DNA of 64,000 nucleotides. It comes from [Phialemoniopsis] sp. UDSM-2020. Its lineage: Eukaryota > Ascomycota > Sordariomycetes > Thyridiales > Thyridiaceae. The stretch spans positions 1,674,001 through 1,738,000 of the forward strand of contig JAEILZ010000007.1 in NCBI GenBank assembly GCA_018873225.1, written 5' to 3'. This document shows, one piece after another, positions 37,701 through 49,369 of the stretch. Within the stretch, counting starts at the first letter, position 1, and each line of letters opens with the position of its first letter. The translations under genes and the position numbers were made by a program. Below the pieces are notes generated by a model, which worked only from the letters and a program-made list of their open reading frames with translations, was not told where the DNA came from and did no database searches.

Positions 37701-40700
37701 TCCATAATACGTACATAGGTACCAGGATCATTTGCCGGTGCATCGCTCGTTTGGAATAGCATCATCTTGCGTCTTTCTTGGAATATGCCTCGAGGTCCAA
37801 AGGCGACTGCCGAACCAGGGAAAAGTGCCCAGACAGTACCAAGACTCGGCCAGCTGCATCATTTACAAATACCAAGACCATGGGCTGGCGAGCGTTTCAT
37901 ACATAAATTGTGAAAGAAGCGGTCGGCCCGGCAGTGTGCGCGGACGGCTGCGGCGGGTTCATGTCATGAGCAGGGAATTGTGCAACGGCACTCGAGGGCG
38001 CCCGATACCCGTTTCTACCGTCTTTTGTTTATTCATTACGCACCAGCCAGTAGCGGCGCCCTCGAGATGCGACGGCGGCGGAGGCGGCGAGATGGACGGG
38101 CGCAAAAGTACGCGAAGTGCCGACGCCCGCCCATGGCCAAGAAGCGCTCTCCATGGAGAAATGGCTACGAGGGAGTGGACGAGGTACCGGCGACAGGTAC
38201 TCGATACCTCTGCCAGGGTGCCGGAAAAGAAGGCCAACTGCGTCATCTGGCCCCTCCTTTTTGCTTTGCAGATTGAGTGGGGGCTGGAGATCCCACCATT
38301 CACGCAATTCGGTCCTCGCGAACCATATTGCGGGTGTGCGCTGGTGCGAGCACTGCTCACGTTCGCATTCGCCTGGAATGCTGGACCTGACTCTGCAGCA
38401 CGTTTTGGCGGAGATGTCTTTGTTTGTTCGCTATTTTCGAGAAGCTGGAACGCGGCGGTGAGGTTGTAGTGTGTATCAATACGAAACCCGAACCGGAATC
38501 CGGGGCGCTGTGGTTTGTGTCTGGCACGCCTGGTTGAAATGATCCTCGTTGTGTGTTATTGTCTGTGGAATAGTCGCAACGCCCTGCATCCATTCGTGCC
38601 ATTCCATCGTTGACACTAGGCCTAGTCGAGAGATTTCACGATAAGGCGAGTGGACGATGACAATGCCAAAAGAGGCCCATTACCTATCAGGTAGGCGTAA
38701 TCGTCAATCCCTTTTTTGGTGTAGGCAGGGCAAAGGGCAGGCCAAGTGGCTACTCGTTATTTCCGGCGACGATTGCCCGTTCGCGTTCGGAGAGCGGGAA
38801 ATTACAGGGCGTCCCTCGGCATCTTTTAGCGCCCTGGGAAGGCACGGATTTAGAAACAGCGGGCTTGCACTGATCTGATCAGCCCTGACCGTCTCGAGGA
38901 CGGCGCCCCGACTCAACAACACGATTCATGGCTTCGTTGGTGCCAAGGTGAACATCAGCTCTTGTCGGTCTCGAAAGCGACAACAGCGTGACAGACAACC
39001 GTCGAGGGATCTACAGAAAATACTACAGAAGACTGCCCAGCGCGTTGATCTGCCGGTGATTGACGCTGCCAAAACCCGGTCAGGATATTGAATATTGAAT
39101 ACCAAGCCAAAGAGCCAAGGAAGCGCCAGAAGATCTCACTCAGGCTGACTGACACCTCAGCCATTGCGGCTCATTTGACCCTTTGACAAGACTAATAACT
39201 AACAGATGACATGGGCCCCCGTTTCTCCAACCGCAGCATCTCGTTTGCAAACCAGCTGCTCCGCCTCATCCCTGCGATGTGTGCACTGTCCAACTGATCC
39301 TAGCTGGGCGCCGTGGGATGACCGCATCGTGAACGAGACCGGCCCAGGAGAAATGTCAAGACATGCAGAAACAAGTCTTAGTTGTTGCGAAGCTGGCTGG
39401 AACTTCCCCACGGAACGACACACGATGCTGCGGTTTTGATTTACCTAAAGATCAACATCACGGGTCCAGCAAACCAGAGACCAGCGCTGCAATGACATGG
39501 CGTACGGTAAATCTCCCAGAATCCCACGGCAGTCAATTCGATGGCATGTAAGGATGTACGTATGTATGTACGCTGTAGGTGATGTACCGCGCCGATCACC
39601 CAGTCTCCTGCTTGGCTTAAAAGCCACCCGACTGCGACATCTCGGCGTTGGGAAGGATCACCAAAACGACAACGACCCGTCTCGGCGTTTCCCGTCAGAC
39701 ATCAAACGCCTCAACATCCTTCAAGTCAACAAGACAACAATGTCCGTGACCGGCACCATTTGATGTCCACAAAGCTAGTCCGCGCAGCCAAGCCTGTCGT
39801 GCTCGCAGTCGACCTCGAATTGAGCTTGCCTCCAAGGGGCTTCACGGCGCCGCAGCAGGCGAGTTGAGTTTTGCGAGCTCAACTAGGTAGCTCATGGTCA
39901 TCCTGCGCATCAATGCTTCCAAAGACATGAGATTGAGTCTCACTTCGCTCCCGTCGGCCCTTCTGCAACTCATTCTCGCCTGCCCACGATGCGACGTTCC
40001 AGCCGGCCGCCCTGCTTATTTGCTTCTTTGCTCCCCCACGTCTGGCCCGCTCTTTAGATGGGGGCGCAACTGTCTTGACTGGCCCGCTTCATCTGCAACA
40101 TTGCTGCACCCGTCCCAAAACATATCATCGTCGCAAGCTGCATCGTCTTTATGCGTCCCAGCGTGCGCACGCACACCCACACACGCCCTTCTCACACATA
40201 CGGAGCAGTGACCGGCGAACCCAGCAGTCCAGCAACCCTCCCATCGCGGACCAGCATCTTGGTAGGCTCGCTGCTGCTGCTTGGGCGTGGAGTGCATCCC
40301 GTGACCCCAACATTTGGCTTTCCTGTGCAGGCGACCCTCCTGCATTAGCCCCAATTGCGACCATGAATTTTGCCAAATCGAACGCTGCCGTCCGACATTC
40401 ATGTCCTGCACGCATGCCAATAACCTTGCCCAAGTCGTGTGCTTTCCTCTGCGGCCAGGCTTTCGCCGGCACACCCCCGCATCAACATGGCGTCCAACCA
40501 GGACGGACGACGCGCACCATCGTCGCCAAGCCGATCGACAACGGAGCAAGCAGGAACAACTCACCAGGAGGCACAACGGGTGGGCAATTGAAGTCATAGC
40601 CAGGCGTGCCGGGCAAGCCAGGAGTCTCAATCGAAATCGCCAAGCTCGTCAAAGGGCTTGGCGTTCTGATCACCCGTCTGGGCGCTGTATGTCGACAGCC

Positions 40701-43700
40701 GTTGAGGCCGTCGACACAGATCCCTTGCAACGATACAGCCTGAAACATAAAACGAGAAGAAGGGCACCTATGGGATGTGGATGTCGACAACTCGTCCCGT
40801 TTCTCAAACTCGACCCTTGGGGTCGCCCGTACTACCTACTTTTGTGTCTCCAAGTCCACTGTACAATGACGAATTCTTCTGCTGCCAACGATCCCTTGCC
40901 CATTCAGGCTGGCATTACCGGCCAATCCTTGCGGCTTATGGCCTCCTGGGTACCGGTTCTCGCACTGCAGATCGCCTGCGCAACGGTGTTGACACCGACG
41001 CTCTCTGGTTGGATATTTGGGGAAAGAACGCAGCACGGGACGGCAGAGGCATTCACCTCAATGCGACGACACCTTGCTGCTATTAATTCCTCCATCAACC
41101 CCAGTACCCAGTCTTACAACAGCGAGCACCAGCAGCCGCCGCACCACTCACGCGGACCGGGGCTCCATCAACTGAAACCAGCCCTATATCGCCGTAAGGG
41201 ATAGACCGTTTGCAGCCGAGAGTACACGGAGTAGCGGTGAGTTGGCTTCACACGGAGCGCGCGCACGGGTCCTACATGCCACTTTCTTTCGACTCTGGGG
41301 AAAGGGGCGTGCAGCTGGCAGTGCGGCGGGACATTTTCGTCCTGGTGGACGGTAATCTCGCTAGACAGCCTTCACCTCGAAGTTCCAGCATGCACAGTGA
41401 GCGCCGGCGCATCCACGTCAAAGCTGTGGATGCGCCCTCGCGTGACTGTATTCCGCTTTCGCAGGGCCAACTGTACTTAGTCTGTACGGCTCGATCCGCA
41501 GTGGATTCTCTGTTTCTCTGGCATTGACAGGGCTTCGTTTTCCCAGCGATCCCTCAACTCAACGACATGTGTAAGAATGCCTGCCAGTAAGTTATTGTTG
41601 AACACGTCGGTGATTAACTTGTCTGCTTTTGATCGCGTTGTGGACCTATATTGCAAAATTTTCACTGTTCTTTTACCTGCTTCCTGCAATGCAAGACGGG
41701 TGTTGTCCAGCTGCTGCTTTGCTGCTGCAAGGGTTGCGTACCCCCGCGAACTGACAAGCCAGCAGGGCATGCATCCAGTCAGCTTCTGGACCGCCACTAT
41801 CTTTTCGATTTGCTCCGTTTCACAGTCCGTGGTCAGCCAGCCAGCCAGCGAGCATGGTGATGCTAGGGCAATGCCATTAAATCGCTCATGCAATATGCCT
41901 ACCTGTTTCTCTCTTGAGTGTGGCCTTATTTCGTTGCTCGATGCACACGCCCCCATGCGGTACGCGACCCCCCTTTGGCCGTGGACAAAAGGAATGGGCA
42001 TTTGAGCAAAAGTATCTCCTGATGGGTATCTGCTACCTACATCTGTGGCTGTCGAATGAGAAACGTTTTTTAAACCTCGAGGGTTCTAGGCCTGGGGTGT
42101 CGCGCGGGACGAGGGCCTACCCGACGCGGCTGTTGCGCAGAGCCCCAAGCCACCTCCAACTGGACGGCTTTCAACTCTCTCCTGGTAATGAACTACGAGT
42201 ACCAGGATGCCAAGCGGCTGCACACGTCTCATCATTGATTTGCGATGTGCAAAGTTGCACAGGCAGACAAAAAAGGGTTTGACGGTCCTTGTCCTAGTCT
42301 TGTTGCTACGGAACGGGAGACAAGTCAATGCCGGCGCCGGCCGCGTCCGGTAGTTGGCATCTCTGAATCATGGGCAAATGGGGCTTTGGCTCGATCCGCC
42401 ATGTTTCTGAGGACGGTACGTCTATCTGCTCTTCGCTAGTGCGAGGGTCTCATGGTTTATGCTTCTTTCCGTCTAGCCGTGTGATAGCCTCCTCGGTATG
42501 GACCGGACTGGTTGAACTTTCCAATGGTCTGGCTCTCTTGCATTGCAGGATCCCGTCATCCGGGCATTTCTGGCTTGGCCTAGATAACCAGCCGGCGCGC
42601 TTCAGGGCGTCTACCGGAACCTCGCTGACCGGCGCGATGCGCTGTATGTTTGACATTCTCGTCAAGTACACAGTCCACGACAGGATATCGATCGCATGTT
42701 ACTCACCGGGTGGCGTTCAGGCATCATGTAGGTCTCTCCGTTTCCAGAGGTGAGATGCGGAGGGCAGCGACGCCACTGGCCCAGCACATCGTGGGGTAAG
42801 CGGCAGACGCCATGGTCTTACCTACCGATGAGGCCTTCCCCGTGGGGGCATCAAGATTGGGTCTCGAGAAGCTCCTTGGGTTTTCATTTCTCAGATCTAC
42901 ATCCCGTGGGATGTTTGTTTCAGGCTCCCTCAAGTGAGAAAGCTGCAGACCGGCTCGGGCAGCTTCTGGACATCGCGAAGCGGCGGGATGACGTGTCGAG
43001 GAGCAAAAGCCCCCACGGTCGCTGCATGCCCGGGAGAGTTTGATGCTAATGAAGCACTATTGAACGCTTCGATATTTGTCACGGCTACGATGCCATAGTC
43101 CGGGGGGCAGCAGGACTGGTCCTTACAGGCAGGGACCGACCCCGGAGCCGATGTTGAAGTCTCGGGAGCTCAACAAATTAGTTCGGCTGGGGGAACGGGG
43201 TCCCCACACCGCGCTACACACGGGCCTACGATCTTGGCTTTCTGCTCCGGTCATTTTACCTTTGGAACCGGTCGCTCGCTAGGGCGGTCTCTGGTTGAAA
43301 TTACCACATTTAGTTTGGCACGACTTGAAGCTTGAGGATGACGGATGGAATTGCCGCATCGAGTAGGCTTTCCCTACTAAACACGGTCTCAATCCAAGCC
43401 ATTGATAGGCTCTTCCACTCATTGCGTAGGTATGTGCTGTGTTTGTTGTTGAGGCATTATTCTCAGCTCCCCATTGACAAGGTCAGCTGGGGTCCCTGCG
43501 GAATCATGCTTGCCAGATCTGCCTACCTCATCGCCATCATCTTGGATGCGATGCAAGACATTTTAGCATGTGAAAAGGAGTCCGTTTCTTCCAAGGAAAT
43601 GTCAAGGACACACCCAAGACCTTGTCGCGACCAAGGACTTGACAGCGAGCCAGCACGTGGTATGTCATTTGATGCTTGGGACACTTGGCTGGGGTAAGGC

Positions 43701-44783
43701 GAAAATGGCCAGATGCCAGGGAAATCGAGCAAATCGGCCTTGCCGTGAGTGAGCCGGTCGTGGGAAGATGGGAGGGAATGCCCACCTGCCAAGATTGGCG
43801 TGAGCGCGAGGGTTGCAGCAACCCCTCCTCTATCTCTACCTGTCCCCCTCCCTACCCTCTACCAATCCATAGTGGTGCTGCGATGCAGATTAATGTTTGT
43901 TCGCCCCTCAGCGACATGTCATTTCTCTCGGCATTCCCTCTTCAGGAAGCACCCAAGACGCTTGGAATTGTTCCATGAACATGCTTCCAAGAACCCTTCG
44001 CGCCACCTACGGTCTGGGCATGCATATGCTGTGAGCTAATGCCAATCTTTCCCATGCCCACTCATTTTCCTTCCTCCTTCCCCCGTCGTCCTCTTGGCTT
44101 TCTTTCTGCTTCGACGTAATGCCCAGACCTATCTTGGCAAGAGATACGCTACCTACCCTACTGCACCTCTCCAGGGCTAGTAGCATCTTGCGAAAAAGAG
44201 CTGCGTCGCAGTCCGGAGGTGTGGTTGGGTGGGTGTGGGTTGCATTGGGGGTTGGGTCATGTGGTTTTCTCTGCTTGCTTGTATGCTTTCGCGGTTCCAG
44301 ACTCCACCACCGACTGTGGAATTGCGACACTGTCGATTGCGACGATGGCCTGCATTTGCGACTTTGCTGACGGCTCGCTCTAGAACTGGCTGTTTAGACT
44401 GGTCATTTAATATAATTCTTGTGGTGATTTTGTCTCCGGGCTGTCCCCTGTGGCTAGTGTGTGTGAGTGTGTGTGATCAATATATGTCAGTTCATGTGCC
44501 TGTCACTTTCGGCAGTCGCCGGACCGGTGGTGTGAGCGCTCGATCTGATCTCGAGGGACAGAATGCGGGGTGCACGCCGGAGGGATGAGTGTCTGGCCGA
44601 GTACGATCGATGTCCTTTCTTTCGCTAATGTGCGCAGACTGTGAGTATGGTGCAATATCAGGGACGTGTGTAGATGTCGCGGAGTTGCGGTGGTGGCGAC
44701 GAGCGCAATGTCACGTCTAGAGAGAGCGATTCGACTGGCTCGATGCGCAAATGATCTCGTGAGATGTCGATGTTCTCTATATT
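34745..44783. other. Long gene-poor stretch
   Basis: About 10 kb in which I can support no complete gene on either strand. The first 1.9 kb, read on the minus strand, is C/T-rich and is probably the promoter and leader of the kinase. The remainder has balanced base composition rather than AT-rich RIP decay. Long frames at 37732-38469 and 40314-41204 start at TTG and have unnatural composition. One frame with a true ATG (41477-42001, minus) is listed separately. Confidence 0.4.
41477..42001 (-). CDS. Orphan ORF, doubtful
   Basis: An ATG-initiated frame of 174 codons with no recognised domain. The C-terminal half looks protein-like: it is helical and charged, with A-A-A-K-Q-Q-L-D-N-T-R-L-A-L-Q and T-H-V-V-E-L-R-D-R-W-E. 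The N-terminal half does not look protein-like. The opposite strand is also open for 142 codons, which weakens the case. It could be a decayed gene or chance. Confidence 0.2.
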   Translation of the reverse strand: MPIPFVHGQRGVAYRMGACASSNEIRPHSREKQVGILHERFNGIALASPCSLAGWLTTDCETEQIEKIVAVQKLTGCMPCWLVSSRGYATLAAAKQQLDNTRLALQEAGKRTVKILQYRSTTRSKADKLITDVFNNNLLAGILTHVVELRDRWENEALSMPEKQRIHCGSSRTD

Positions 44784-45156
44784 TTAAATCAACTCTAATT
44801 TATCAAGGGCCATGACAACCTTGAAGCTGTGATGAAGCGCTGTGGCTAGTTCCACCAACTGATATAGTCTCCGTGTTGGTGATCTTATGGACATAAACAG
44901 ACCGGAGCAGATCGGTCTGCGCTGCGAGTGGTAGCTTACCTTGTTCATAGCATGATCTGAAGTGGAAAATGCCCGGAGCCCCAAGAGTTGTACGCTATGT
45001 CTCGGTGGGCAATCATGTATAGCATCTTGAGTTCTAGGGAAGCTACCCGCGTGGTTGAAAGACAACGCCACTCTTGAGTCTGCAACAACTATTGGATCCA
45101 AGTCGTCGAAGTCATAGTCAACGAGTTTTAGCTGCTGCTCTCGACTCAGGCCAAGT
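44784..45156 (-). pseudogene. Possible gene remnant, no start codon found
   Basis: A minus-strand frame opens just after a stop near 45156 with Q-L-G-L-S-R-E-Q-Q-L-K-L, followed by D-Y-D-F-D-D-L-D-P-I-V-V, then reads to L-D-K-L-E-L-I and TAA at 44784. An optional 81-nt intron (44859-44939, GTAAGC...ATATCAG) lies in frame. No ATG begins the frame, and no upstream exon could be joined. The protein is not recognised. It may be a remnant or the last exons of a gene I could not assemble. Confidence 0.25.
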
Positions 45157-45315
45157 TGTCATGTCGTGTCTCTACAAAAGCTCGTCCCATTAGATCTGTC
45201 TCATATACTCGAAAACATAGTCCCGCATCGTGATCCGATTTCATTTTAGACTCATTCATACAACTACATGAGATCATTACTTTCTCCCGAACTAATACTC
45301 AGCACCATTTTCATT

Positions 45316-46750
45316 TCAGAACTCCCGCTTCTCCTGCTGCGGTAGGCTCGCCGGCTTCTTAAAGTGCGGTTGCAGCGGCGTCCAGCTGTGCTTTTGGTAG
45401 TCCTCCTGAACCTTCTCGCACGTCTTGAACCCCCACTCCGTCACGCCCATCATCAGGCAACTTTCAAACATGAACGCCATGCTGCCCTCGCCCACCTTCA
45501 TCGGCTTTAGGTCCGCGTTGCTCGCCTTCTCAAACGTCGCCGCATCGGGTCCGTGCCCGCTCATCGTGTTGTGCAGGCTCGCGCCTCCGGGCCGGAACCC
45601 ACCGCCTTCCTTGGCGTCGTAGTCGCCGGAGACAAGACCCATGAACTCGGACATGGTGTTGCGGTGGTACCACGGCGGGCGGAAGGTGTCATCCTGCACG
45701 AGCCAGCGCGGCGGGAAGATGACAAAGTCGGCGACGGCGACGCCGGGTGTCCCCGAGGGGGCCGTCAGCACGGTGAAGATGGACGGGTCCGGGTGGTCGA
45801 ACGAGATGCTGCCGATGGTGTTGAAGCGGCCAAGGTCGTACTTGTAGGGGTAGTACTTGCCGTGCCAGGCGACGACGTCGAAGGGCGTGTGCCCTTGCTC
45901 GGCGGCAAAGAGGTTGCCGCTGAACTTGGACACGATGCGCCAGGCGCTGGCCGTGTCCTCGTCGTAGGCGGCCTTGGGCACCTGGAAGTCGCGCTGGTTG
46001 GCGAGGCCGTTGCTGCCGATGGGGCCGAGCTCGGGGAGCGTGAAGTGGCCCTGGTACAGCTCGAGGATGAACCCCCTGGCGGGCCCGTCGGGAAGCGTGA
46101 CGCGGTGCCGGATGCCCCTCGGGATGACGGCGATCTCGTTAGGCCGGACGAGCATCTGTCCGAACTCGGTCTTGATATCGATGGCCCCGTGCTGCGCGAC
46201 GATGAGCAGGTCGCCGTCGGCCGAGTAGAATGCCGTATTGGCCTCCATGTCCTTGCCCACGGCGTAGATGAAGATGCCGATGCCGGACTTCATGACGGGC
46301 GATCCGGCGCCAGCGACGAGCTTCATCCCTTCGATCCAGTCGTTACTCTCGTCAAGGTCAAAGGGGTCCCAGCGCAGCTGATCGGGCACGAAATGCCACT
46401 TGTCATGGGCGTACTCTGTGCCTTTCGCGTGCTGCTCGGCCGAGCCGTAGGGGGCGAAGCGCTCATGTGCGGCCGAGGGGAGGATGCGGTAGAGCCACGA
46501 CTGCTGGTTCTCGTGGCGCGGGGCCGTGAAGGCCGTGCCCGAGAGCTTCTCGGCGTAGAGCCCGTAGTTGCATTTCTGGGGCGAGTTGGCGCCTACCGGG
46601 AGAGCGCCGGCGACGGCCTCGGACCTGTGGGTGAGTTCTTAGCATGTGCGTATAGGACATTCTGAGATGCGTGTGAGCCTACTCATGGTATGAGCCGAAA
46701 CCATTGAGATAGCTGTATTTCTCCTCGATCTTGAACTTGGTCACTGGCAT
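45316..46750 (-). CDS. hmgA: Homogentisate 1,2-dioxygenase
   Basis: Two exons, complement(45316-46624, 46683-46750), 458 aa, joined by a 58-nt intron with donor GTAGGC. The enzyme opens the ring of homogentisate to maleylacetoacetate in Phe/Tyr catabolism, using Fe(II). The start M-P-V-T-K-F and the block [14 protein letters not shown] are typical. Further family blocks are [22 protein letters not shown] and [15 protein letters not shown]. The metal-site segments [12 protein letters not shown] and [11 protein letters not shown] carry the His and Glu ligands. Length is normal. In some fungi this gene sits in a catabolic cluster with fahA and maiA; neither is seen nearby, so it stands alone here. 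Confidence 0.96.
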
Positions 46751-47527
46751 AGTCACGTCACTATGGAAAAGGATGGCTTCGTCGTCTGGTGAAACTCGAG
46801 CTCTGAATGCGTGCCTGCTTATGTCTGACTTTCTATCGTACAGAGGTATCAAACTTGTGAAGGATGAGGTTGCGTGAGGCTTATTATCAGGACCTTCGCG
46901 TCTGGAAGTGACGGATAGTCGAGGTCATTCCGCGATGGGGCCCCGCATACATCACGCACTCGGGCGGTGCTCCAAGCCGGCAGTAGGCGCGGGATGCTGT
47001 GGGGTGCGGAGGCTTTCCGATGCCACACGGTCGGCGAGTCGCCGTCACTTCCCTTCAATAACCGAACCACGAGCCCCACTTTTACTCACTCCGCCAGTTT
47101 GCCATCAGAGCCTCGTTCTACAAAGGATGGGTATTCCACTAAGCTCAGATAAGTTTGCAGTTTGGGATGAGTCTTTCCACACGGTCTCTATTGTTTGTTG
47201 CATGCTCTATTACGTGTCATTTTGCTCCGCTGAAAATGATTGTAATTGTTTGTTGGTTCATGCTGCTAGACAAAATGATCCCTCCTAAGGTGAAAGGGAT
47301 GTTTGGGAATCCTTTCCAAAGAGTTCGGAGTTGGGAATCGTCAGATTGTCGAAATCATCCATTCCTAGTCAATGTTGAAAGACAAACAACATCTATAATG
47401 ACTTGGTAAAAAACTGTTTGCTCTGTCAATAGATCAGCTTTATAAATCAGTATGGATCTCCAACTGCGAATTAATGCCACTTTTCTTACGTTTTGCTTCC
47501 ACCGTGACGCCTTCACCTTTGATCACG
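46751..47527. other. Intergenic between divergent genes
   Basis: Promoter of hmgA (minus) and of the first member of the six-cysteine family (plus). No gene is supported. Confidence 0.5.
47441..47448 (+). promoter_or_regulatory. TATA-like box of family gene A
   Basis: TATAAATC lies 87 bases before the ATG at 47528, a usual distance for a fungal TATA element. Confidence 0.35.
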
Positions 47528-48469
47528 ATGGCCCTCTCAGACAAGGATCATGTCTCCTTTAGGGACATAATGGAGTGCATCACTTGTCTCCGTGGCACAG
47601 CTGAGCTCATGAAGGAACCCACATACAGCGTTGAAGGCCTCGTCTTACTGCCTCTGAAATGCCGCTTCAGCTTTACAAACGAAGATGTTTGTATCCCGTG
47701 TACTGATAAGACTACGTCTTGCCGCCAGGCAAGTATCATCTGCTAATCGTAATAAGGCGATGGAGAAACCTAGCTAAACATGTCTCACAGGTCTCGAACG
47801 CCATGCTTGGCGTTTTTCACGATATGCTCAGACTCGTCCGGTGGGCGGAGACCGTACTGACCAGCATCGATTCAGCTGTAACGAAATCGAGAATTAAGGT
47901 CCAGGTCGTTTCTGAAAGTGGAGATGGACCTCTAGTGAGGAGGTTGTATGAGGGGTCCAATTCTACAGGCCTCCCCGTGGCTATTGAGAAGCTCGTGAGC
48001 AAATTCCCCGACGCAGAGAAGGCGCACAGAGCCGACTATGGTCTTGGTGAAAAGCCGACAACCCAGGTAAGGACACTTTGGTAGGTACGTCAGGAAAGTA
48101 GAACGTTAACTTTCTTGAACACCTAGGCCCTCGTGGACTACCGACTTTTCTGCCAACAACGGCAGCTACTTGTGGCGACACGCGTCCTCACTAATCAAAC
48201 TTCCGTAAGATGTCTTCTATACTTATAACGTGTGATTGTGAGACTGACCACTATTCCAATGACAGAACGAGAGCAGGGCGACAGGGCGAGGTCAAGGGAC
48301 TCCGTATGCTCGTCTCGAACCTGGTGACAAGCATTTCGTAAATTGGTCATGTGCGAAACACCTTTTTGTAAGGCATGTACGTCGTGGTTTTGCGTGGCCT
48401 CATGATGACTTTGACGGAAGTGGTCTAAGAGAAGTCATTGAGAACCCACCGGACGTCTTGGTATGGTAG
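47528..48469 (+). CDS. Six-cysteine module family protein, copy A
   Basis: Four exons, 47528-47728, 47791-48066, 48127-48204 and 48266-48469, 252 aa. Intron 1 is a GC-AG intron (CAG|GCAAGT). The product is one of five paralogues in this window. Module 1 has Cys at 17, 20, 45, 55, 58 and 65 (C-x2-C-x24-C-x9-C-x2-C-x6-C; the other copies have x19), a likely zinc-binding fold. Module 2 is helical, beginning S-N-A-M-L-G-V-F and holding R-W-A-E and later E-K-A-H-R-A. Module 3 has D-Y-R-L-F-C-Q-Q-R, then Y-A-R-L-E-P-G-D-K-H-F-V-N-W-S-C-A-K-H-L-F-V. No signal peptide or membrane helix is seen. I do not recognise the family. The exon 3 to exon 4 junction is the least sure part. Confidence 0.65.
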
Positions 48470-49369
48470 TCTCGCGTGGAAGAGACTTAAACGGGAATTG
48501 GGAGTAGACGCCGGAAACGAACACCTCATAAGTCCTAATCAGGCTAGTAGATCGTCAGGGTGTATTCAGGTGTTAGAGCGGCTGGTAGGGTGAAAGGGGG
48601 GGGGGGGGGGGGGGGGTAGGCGGCACTGCTGTATCATCAAAGGAGCGGCGTCTGCGCTGCGAAGACTGGGCGACCAAGGACTCGGATTGACAAAAGACTG
48701 AACTCTGACCAGCTAAGAATACATTAGGGCTCTTCTCCCTATATTTATACAGGCTTTCCCCCGAGCCCTTATCATTATCGCACCGAACCCGCTGCACACC
48801 TACTGCATCTGCCGTCAGGCCCTGACAACTTAGCATATTAACTTACTTATCCCAAATAAGCTTTAATATGCAGATTATCTACTCATCTATAGCGTCTTAA
48901 AAATTCTCCTATCGATTTCTCGGGTAGGATTGTTTTTGGGTTTGTAGTAAGAGCCCTGGAGGCAATGTAGCTGTCGGTAACAAGAACGATCTTGGACAAG
49001 ACGTGCTCATGGCATACCCGAAGGCATTTTTCAAAGGTTGTGTTGCGGATTGTAGATTACGCCTGTTCCTTCTCCCGTCTCTCCTAGTCTACCCGCGCCT
49101 CTAGATCGTCCTGTTCTCATTATAAATCCTTTAATTGACGTCTAAGACCTTCTACTTTAGAGGAGTAAAGATAGTACAATCCCTGAGGTGGTCGTAATCC
49201 TAACCCTAGACTACAACGTTATAATTGTGGGGAGTCACCAACCATATTTAATATGATGACGTCTGGTGTGCTGATGTAAGCACTTTGATCGAGCTCGAGC
49301 GAACCATGGCGATGGGTCAATGAGCCCTTCACCTGGCCTCTTGATGTAGCATCGACTCTGGTACTCGAG
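48470..49369. other. Intergenic with G tract and AT-rich block
   Basis: Contains a 21-base G run at 48596-48616 and a strongly AT-rich, TpA-rich block at about 48835-49225. The block has no usable frame, as in RIP-decayed repeats. The last 130 bases are the promoter of the alpha/beta hydrolase gene. Confidence 0.5.
48596..48616. repeat. Homopolymer G21
   Basis: Twenty-one consecutive G on the plus strand, length-unstable and able to form a G-quadruplex-like structure. Length may be affected by sequencing error. Confidence 0.85.

Noticed and set aside
37732..38469. 245-codon plus-strand frame
   Set aside because: Opens with TTG and has no recognisable segment; likely chance.
40314..41204. 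296-codon plus-strand frame in the gene-poor block
   Set aside because: Opens with TTG, is rich in Arg, Ser, Pro and His without pattern, and no splice-linked exon is seen.
45553..46665. 370-codon plus-strand frame
   Set aside because: It is antisense to homogentisate dioxygenase and arises from GC-rich codon bias; composition is Val/Gly/Glu-rich without a domain.
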